A stretch of 64,000 nucleotides of DNA from Stereum hirsutum FP-91666 SS1 (Eukaryota; Basidiomycota; Agaricomycetes; Russulales; Stereaceae). The notes beneath the pieces are model-generated. The model was not told the DNA's origin, ran no database searches, and saw nothing but the letters and a program-made list of their open reading frames with translations. The first letter of the stretch is position 1. Each line of letters opens with the position of its first letter. Location of the stretch: NCBI RefSeq assembly GCF_000264905.1, contig NW_006763143.1, forward strand, positions 62,001 to 126,000. The letters are read 5' to 3'. The position numbers were made by a program, and so were the translations under genes. Below, piece by piece: positions 59,075 through 64,000 of this stretch.

Positions 59075-59895
59075 GGCGAGTCCTTGTATACTCGAGTCCG
59101 ATGACAGAGCTAAGTGCTCGCGTTGTTTTGTGTAGCTCACATACGTCACCCCGAGCGGCAACCGTTCGTTGCCATACCGGTGCATCCTTATTTTCGGCGA
59201 GTGCATGGAGATGAGTTCGAGGTCAAGATGCATGCTACGTGTGCGGTAATTGTTGCAGTTTTGTACAGGATTTAGGGACGGTATCGGGCGAATGGTGGTA
59301 ACAATAGGAACAGTTGAGCAGACCGTTTGTGAGCAAGGACGGCGCGTGACGTCACCGGAAAAAACGCAAGCGCCGGCTGCCGGTCTGGGCGTCTATCCTC
59401 CTCTGTCCTATCTTCTTTGCTCTTCTTCAGTGCTCTACGTAGGGTTTCGCCACATCATAAATTGCGCACAAAGTTCCTTTATCGCCACGATTCACAGCAG
59501 CAGTAGGAAATCTCGGAAGCAACCACATAGTCGTCGTATATATATATATATCTTTTTCAGGAATCGTACTTATACGACTGGCCCGGTGAGCGTCACGGTT
59601 CACAAGGATTCAGAGGGCACTTCTTTGCTTCTTCCGCTCATGTTTGGTTTGGTATCGATTTACATGAACAATCTGAACGGACACGTCAGCAGCCCCATAC
59701 ACAACGAAATCTCCTTGCGAAATATCATCACCCGATCCCCCAATACAGCTTGTTTCTACGAGTTCTTGGAGGTAGGTCCTTGCTTTCGCTGAAATGCCCC
59801 GAAGTCAATCCACATAATCCAGCATGATCACAGACACAGACGCAAACGAAGCACTTGTTGCTCTTTTCTTTCCCCTATTCCTTTTCTCTTTTGTC
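59075..59895. other. spacer between NTPase and kinase genes
   Basis: About 820 bases. An open segment at 59560-59792 (+) ends in a plausible donor and could be an upstream exon of the kinase gene, but no motif supports this. Confidence 0.4.
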
Positions 59896-62491
59896 ATGTC
59901 GCCTTCCAATGACAGCGATGCCCAAACACTCCCCGTTCGAAAGCTTGGTATACAGAGCCAATCCTGGAACACGCAGAGCGACCTCAACAGCAGTCGCCAG
60001 GCGCTTCAGACTGAGATCTATGGCAAAATTATCCGAAACGACGCCAACGTATTCCGTCGCCTACGTGTACATGATGTTTCGGATGCCTTCGTGGATGCCT
60101 GTGCTGCCTGCCTCTGCGAAGACAATGCTGCCGCGATCGCCAAACTCAAGGAGCTTGAGCGGAACGCCACTGTGACGAGGAAGGCTGATAATGACGGGAC
60201 GGGTAGAAAAGAGACTGAGATGTACGGTCCCATAGTATGTATACACCCCTTCTTTCTTCTACGGATTGTAGCTCAAAGTCTTGTCCTACTGTGCAGCGCA
60301 CGATTCTGGACTACATCCGGAACTTCAAAGAGCCGACTGATGACCCGCCAAACGTACCCGCGTCCTCCGAGTCGACAAAACCTCGTGTCTTTTTGAGTGG
60401 TTTGAAACTCAAGGGAGACGAGACGATCCACGACTTTCACTTTCCGGGGGAGATCCCAGACTTGACGGCGCTCGCTGACGGCGATGATATTGGTTACACC
60501 CAAAGCTTATGGAGGGTCAGAGATTGGTTTCTCGAAATCAAGGCCACACGAGCGCAGTCCGGATCCGGGATCACAGAACCGTCCTCTACAAACATCCTCG
60601 TTCAGTGCACCGACTATGCACGCCTTCATTTGTCCGCGCGGCCGTTCTTCCTTTTCTCCGTGGGCGTCACCTACGCGGGATCCGAGGTCTGCGCTCTCAT
60701 TTTCGATCGTGATGGCGCGACCGTTTCGCCTCCTCTTTTGTTATGGGATGCATCGAACGATACAATCAATATGGACGCCGTCAAACACTTCATTCGCCTC
60801 ATTCGCAGTCTTACGTGCATCTGTTCCCTCCAAGACCTCGGCCAGGATCCTACCGTCACATTGCTTCAGGACGGTCCAGTCGGAGAAGAGATCAGGCTCT
60901 CTATAACTCAGGCACTTGGTGCGGAGGTCAGCCGGTGGGAATCTTCCATCGAAATGCTCCAGCAAAACCGTCATAATCTTCAACCAGGCAACGACGAGAA
61001 ACGGAAGCAGCTCGATGGAGAACTGAAGAACGCCAGAAAGCAACTGAGGCTCGCGAAGGACGATATGTGCCAACCGATGTACCCATCTTTCGTGACCTCA
61101 CTCGGCGGTCGAGATTCGCGTCGCTGGTGCACGATCGGTGCTCCCATCTGGAGCTCTTTGTCCTTCATTGGACGTGGAACTAGTGCATGGCGCGTTAGGG
61201 AGTACAAGGACGGGGCTCTAGTCGGCCCTGAGTTAGTCATGAAGAACGCTTGGAGGACTTTGAACCGAGCTAGCGAGACCTCCATCTACGATCGCGTCCA
61301 AGGAACTCATCCTGGACTCTCAGTCTTCCACACTGGCAGTGATGTGTACTATCCTCGACCCATAGACGACCCTACGAAGGTTGCGATCACGGTATACGGT
61401 CCACGTGGTACCGATGTTGCGTCAGGCGGGAGGGACTTATGTCTACACCGTATTTTCCTCGCGACTGTCGGTCGCGCTTTGTGGAAGTACGGGTCAGATT
61501 TACAGCTTGTAATGGGTCTTCGTTCTGCAGTGGAAGGTGAGTAGCTCTATCTGTCCAGTATACGCTCGACTAAACCCTTTCGACTCGGCTTAGCGCACAA
61601 GTTCTTGTCCGACCAGGGCATACTTCATCGTGACATCTCAGCGGGAAATGTGGGTTATTGAATTGTTTACTCTGAGCAGCTACTCATACGTGCGATACTA
61701 TGGACCAGATCTTGCTATTCGAATCCTGGCCATCGCTAACGGGGCACGCAGGATTCTTGACCGACCTGGAGCTCGCACACATCAGCAAGAATGCAACAGT
61801 CGAGAAAATATGGAAGGACGTTATAGCCGTTCCACCACAGCCGATCACTGGTGCGCATTCGGGCAGGTGCACGACACCTTCGGAAAGAAAACATTGGGTG
61901 TTCAGCACGAACACCGTCGAGCACAAGGACGCTATGACGGTGATCACTTCCCGTACATATATTAACATCGCTTCCTCTTAGCTGATTTTTCAATGACAGG
62001 GTACGGCACAATTCATGGCGGTCGACGTGCTCACAGCAGGCATGCTGGGCAAGCAGATCAGCCAGCAACCTCACCACGATCTTGAATCCGTTCTGTGGGT
62101 CCTCGGGTATTGCGTTATCAGACATACCAACAGCGTCATCGCTACAGACAGCAGCATTGAGAAGACAACACTCAAGGCGTGGTCCACATTGTGCAGGGAC
62201 GCTTTCGGGCATAACACTCTTGCCCGCATACAGAAGTCTCGAAAGGACAAGACACCGCTTCTGTTCCACGAAGACACGCAATGTCCCTTGGACTTACTGC
62301 CCGTTCTCGAGCGCCACATCTCAAGCGAGATGCGAGAATTATTGAGCGCAGCTGCGGAGCTCGTTGGGGACCAATTGATAGCTTACTCTCATGGGAAAAG
62401 GAGGGAACCGGCTCTTCTGACATATGCCTCGGTCCTCAAAATATTCGACGATGCGGTCGCACAGATGAAACTGGCCGCGGGTATGACGTAG
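59896..62491 (+). CDS. FunK1-family protein kinase
   Basis: Six exons, 59896-60234, 60297-61536, 61594-61649, 61680-61689, 61752-61939 and 62000-62491, give 774 residues. The N-terminal 300 residues are typical of FunK1 proteins and lack known motifs. The kinase core has the catalytic loop LHRDISAGN, a modified metal-binding motif (TDLELA in place of DFG), and GTAQFMAVDVL followed by HHDLESVLWVL, the FunK1 activation-segment hallmark. FunK1 kinases occur only in fungi, are expanded in multicellular mushrooms, and their substrates are unknown. Start 59896 is chosen because the in-frame ATG at 59824 adds only a hydrophobic stretch. One exon is just 10 nt. It lies directly downstream of the P-loop NTPase, same strand. 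Confidence 0.88.
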
Positions 62492-63155
62492 ATGCGTTGT
62501 AGCGGGGAAATTGGGAAGAAATGGACATTTAAGGGAGTGGACTTCTGTTTTACGCTGTACTTTGGCACATGTGGCATAGAATCACCCATCAATAATATAT
62601 TTTGAGCGATTCGAAGGACATAGCATTAGGGGAGTTCAGAGTGGCGGGCAGAGAGGCGGGTCGCGAGTCGCTTCTGCGCCGCGCTCGTTTCTCGTTTCTC
62701 CCACGATTTTGCAGGTCCTTCTCCATTATCAGGATGGAGTAGAGGGCCTTGGGGTCGCTGGAAAAGCGAACCGAGAAGCGACTCGTCAGACACGACCCAG
62801 AAACGGGCACTCTGAACTCCCCTAAGTATTATGAGGAATCAGTTGGGAATCAGGCCATCGGCGCCACAAATTTTCATGTCCCGGCTGCACCCGGCACTTT
62901 TTGAAGTTGAAATTGACGGTGACTCAAATATGGCGATGATTCCGAGTCTTCACGAATGGCTTGCTCGGGACTATACAGACTACTCTCTCCGATACTCACA
63001 CTTCCAGCTTTGCTTCCGCTCCTTGTTCTTGTAGGTAGCAAGTCTTTAACTGCTAAGATTGGGTAACGCCTGTTCGCTTAATCAGACTTGCATTGACCAG
63101 GATTTCTTCCTTCTGCCAGTGTCCCAGCTCGACTGTATCCACCATATTCGAGATC
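62492..63155. other. spacer containing a small TIR element
   Basis: Holds a 194-bp inverted-repeat element and, after it, an open stretch at 62831-63034 without recognised motif. Confidence 0.4.
62629..62822. mobile_element. TA-flanked MITE of about 194 bp
   Basis: GGGGAGTTCAGAGTG at 62629 recurs inverted before 62822, and TA flanks both ends (62627-62628 and 62823-62824). Further inside, GAGTCGCTTCT is present in both orientations. It has no coding capacity. Confidence 0.75.
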
Positions 63156-63971
63156 ATGAGTTCAAGCCTGAACTACTGCGGCTCTGGAAACCAGGGCATT
63201 TCTCATCGCCTTTTCACACTCTGCGAGCTTCTTCAAGGCTATTCGACCGCGGACCTCATCTCCCACTGCCCCGAATGCAACTTCTTCTACATCACCTGCT
63301 GCCAACACAAAAACATCATCCAGTCCTGTAGGAAACCCTGCCACCACTTCCGTCTTGTATTTACCGATGGTGCATCCTTCAATAACGGTCGTGATGGACC
63401 TCAGACTGGTATCGGAGGTGCGATGGGATCAGAAGAGAACTCAGGCGTGCAGCAGTGGTCTGTTCCGATCGATGAGGCGATCGATCCGTTGCCCGACGTG
63501 AAGAGGACAAGTCAGAGGGCGGAGTTATTAGCTGCCTTAGAAGGTTTACGAAGGTTGAGCGGCCTGGATGAGGTGTGTCATACGAAGTATAGGATGAAGC
63601 ACGAGGCAATGCTTCAGAAGGAGACGAAGCAATGGATCATCGCGACTGATTCGGAGCATGTGGTGAAGTGCATGACGGAGCTGCTGCCAGGCTGGAAGGT
63701 CCGTTCCATAACTCTCCGTTTCTTTTTGATACGTCCTGCTTAGGGTTCCGTTCACTTTCGTCCGCTCGCCAAGATGAATGGGTGGAAGAACAGTAAAGGA
63801 AGCCGACCTGCGAACCTCGACCTGTTTCAGGCTCTGGATGCTGCTGTCCATCTGGAAGAGCAGAAACAGCCGGTATGCGTCGGTTTTTGGCTCATTCCCA
63901 GACAGAACAATGTTGTCGCCAATCGTCTAGCAAAACGCGCCGCTCAAGCGACGAGACCTGTCGTATCGTAG
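63156..63971 (+). CDS. RNase H-like protein
   Basis: Exon 1 is 63156-63698; exon 2 starts at 63774 or, less likely, at 63744 and ends at 63971. The product is about 247 residues. The four acidic residues of RNase H are in place: Asp in VFTDGASFNNG, Glu in SQRAELLAAL, Asp in IIATDSEHVV, and a C-terminal NNVVANRLAKRAA helix, where Asn stands in the position usually held by the fourth Asp. A Cys/His-rich segment (HCPECNFFYITCCQHKN) precedes the domain and may bind zinc. Stand-alone RNase H-like proteins of this type are frequent in mushrooms and may derive from retroelements. The start at 63156 gives the complete Cys-rich segment; other starts are possible. Confidence 0.82.
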
Positions 63972-64000
63972 CTTGCGTGTTGGTGGGTTCATTCCTCTGT

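Noticed and set aside
59824..59895. Kinase start at 59824 giving an N-terminal hydrophobic helix
   Set aside because: The extra 24 residues look like translated 5'-UTR; the next Met is followed by a typical soluble N-terminus. Not fully excluded.
1..64000. CRISPR arrays, rRNA or clear tRNA genes
   Set aside because: None was found by eye; the window is eukaryotic nuclear DNA. A tRNA scan would be needed to exclude tRNAs fully.

Overview
This window reads as a piece of a mushroom-forming basidiomycete (Agaricomycetes) genome. Genes are intron-rich with short GT-AG introns (mostly 40-110 nt) and very short exons (10-16 nt). The gene families are typical of this group: FunK1 kinase, DUF6534-type membrane protein, Goodbye/NB-ARC/TPR NLR, MARVEL-like four-helix proteins, and a large P-loop NTPase of Agaricomycete type. 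All exon models below were built by hand from splice sites and reading-frame phase. No database search was possible.

Layout. 1-9 kb: a MYND zinc-finger protein (+), a single-pass membrane protein with lectin-like repeats (-), an unresolved 3 kb stretch, and a small coiled-coil protein (+). 9.7-12.4 kb: a 12-exon KRE6/SKN1 family GH16 protein (-). 14.2-18.6 kb: an HNH-type protein (-), then a coiled-coil fungal-specific protein (-) whose coding exon is split by a TA-flanked MITE. 19.4-32.7 kb: three paralogous MARVEL-like membrane proteins in alternating orientation, with an aldo/keto reductase and an NLR between them. The NLR carries a frame break. 33-37 kb: RidA and COG8 on opposite strands. 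37.0-38.1 kb: a foldback element with arms of about 0.4 kb. 41.8-43.0 kb: an unrecognised gene built from tandemly duplicated 75-nt phase-0 exons. 43.3-45.0 kb: a degenerate chimeric copy of the RidA-COG8 region. 46.2-48.6 kb: a DUF6534-type membrane protein with micro-exons. 48.9-54.2 kb: EXO84 and a DUS2-type dihydrouridine synthase, divergently arranged. 56-64 kb: a P-loop NTPase, a FunK1 kinase and an RNase H-like protein in a row.

How the parts fit. Housekeeping genes for cell wall, secretion and RNA work (KRE6, COG8, EXO84, DUS2, RidA) alternate with fast-evolving fungal-specific families and non-autonomous DNA elements. Four terminal-inverted-repeat elements are visible, and three of them have TA target duplications. 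The observations most worth following are the exon-duplicated gene, the MITE insertion that would restore the frame exactly if removed, the chimeric duplicate, and the NTPase-kinase-RNase H block at the right end.
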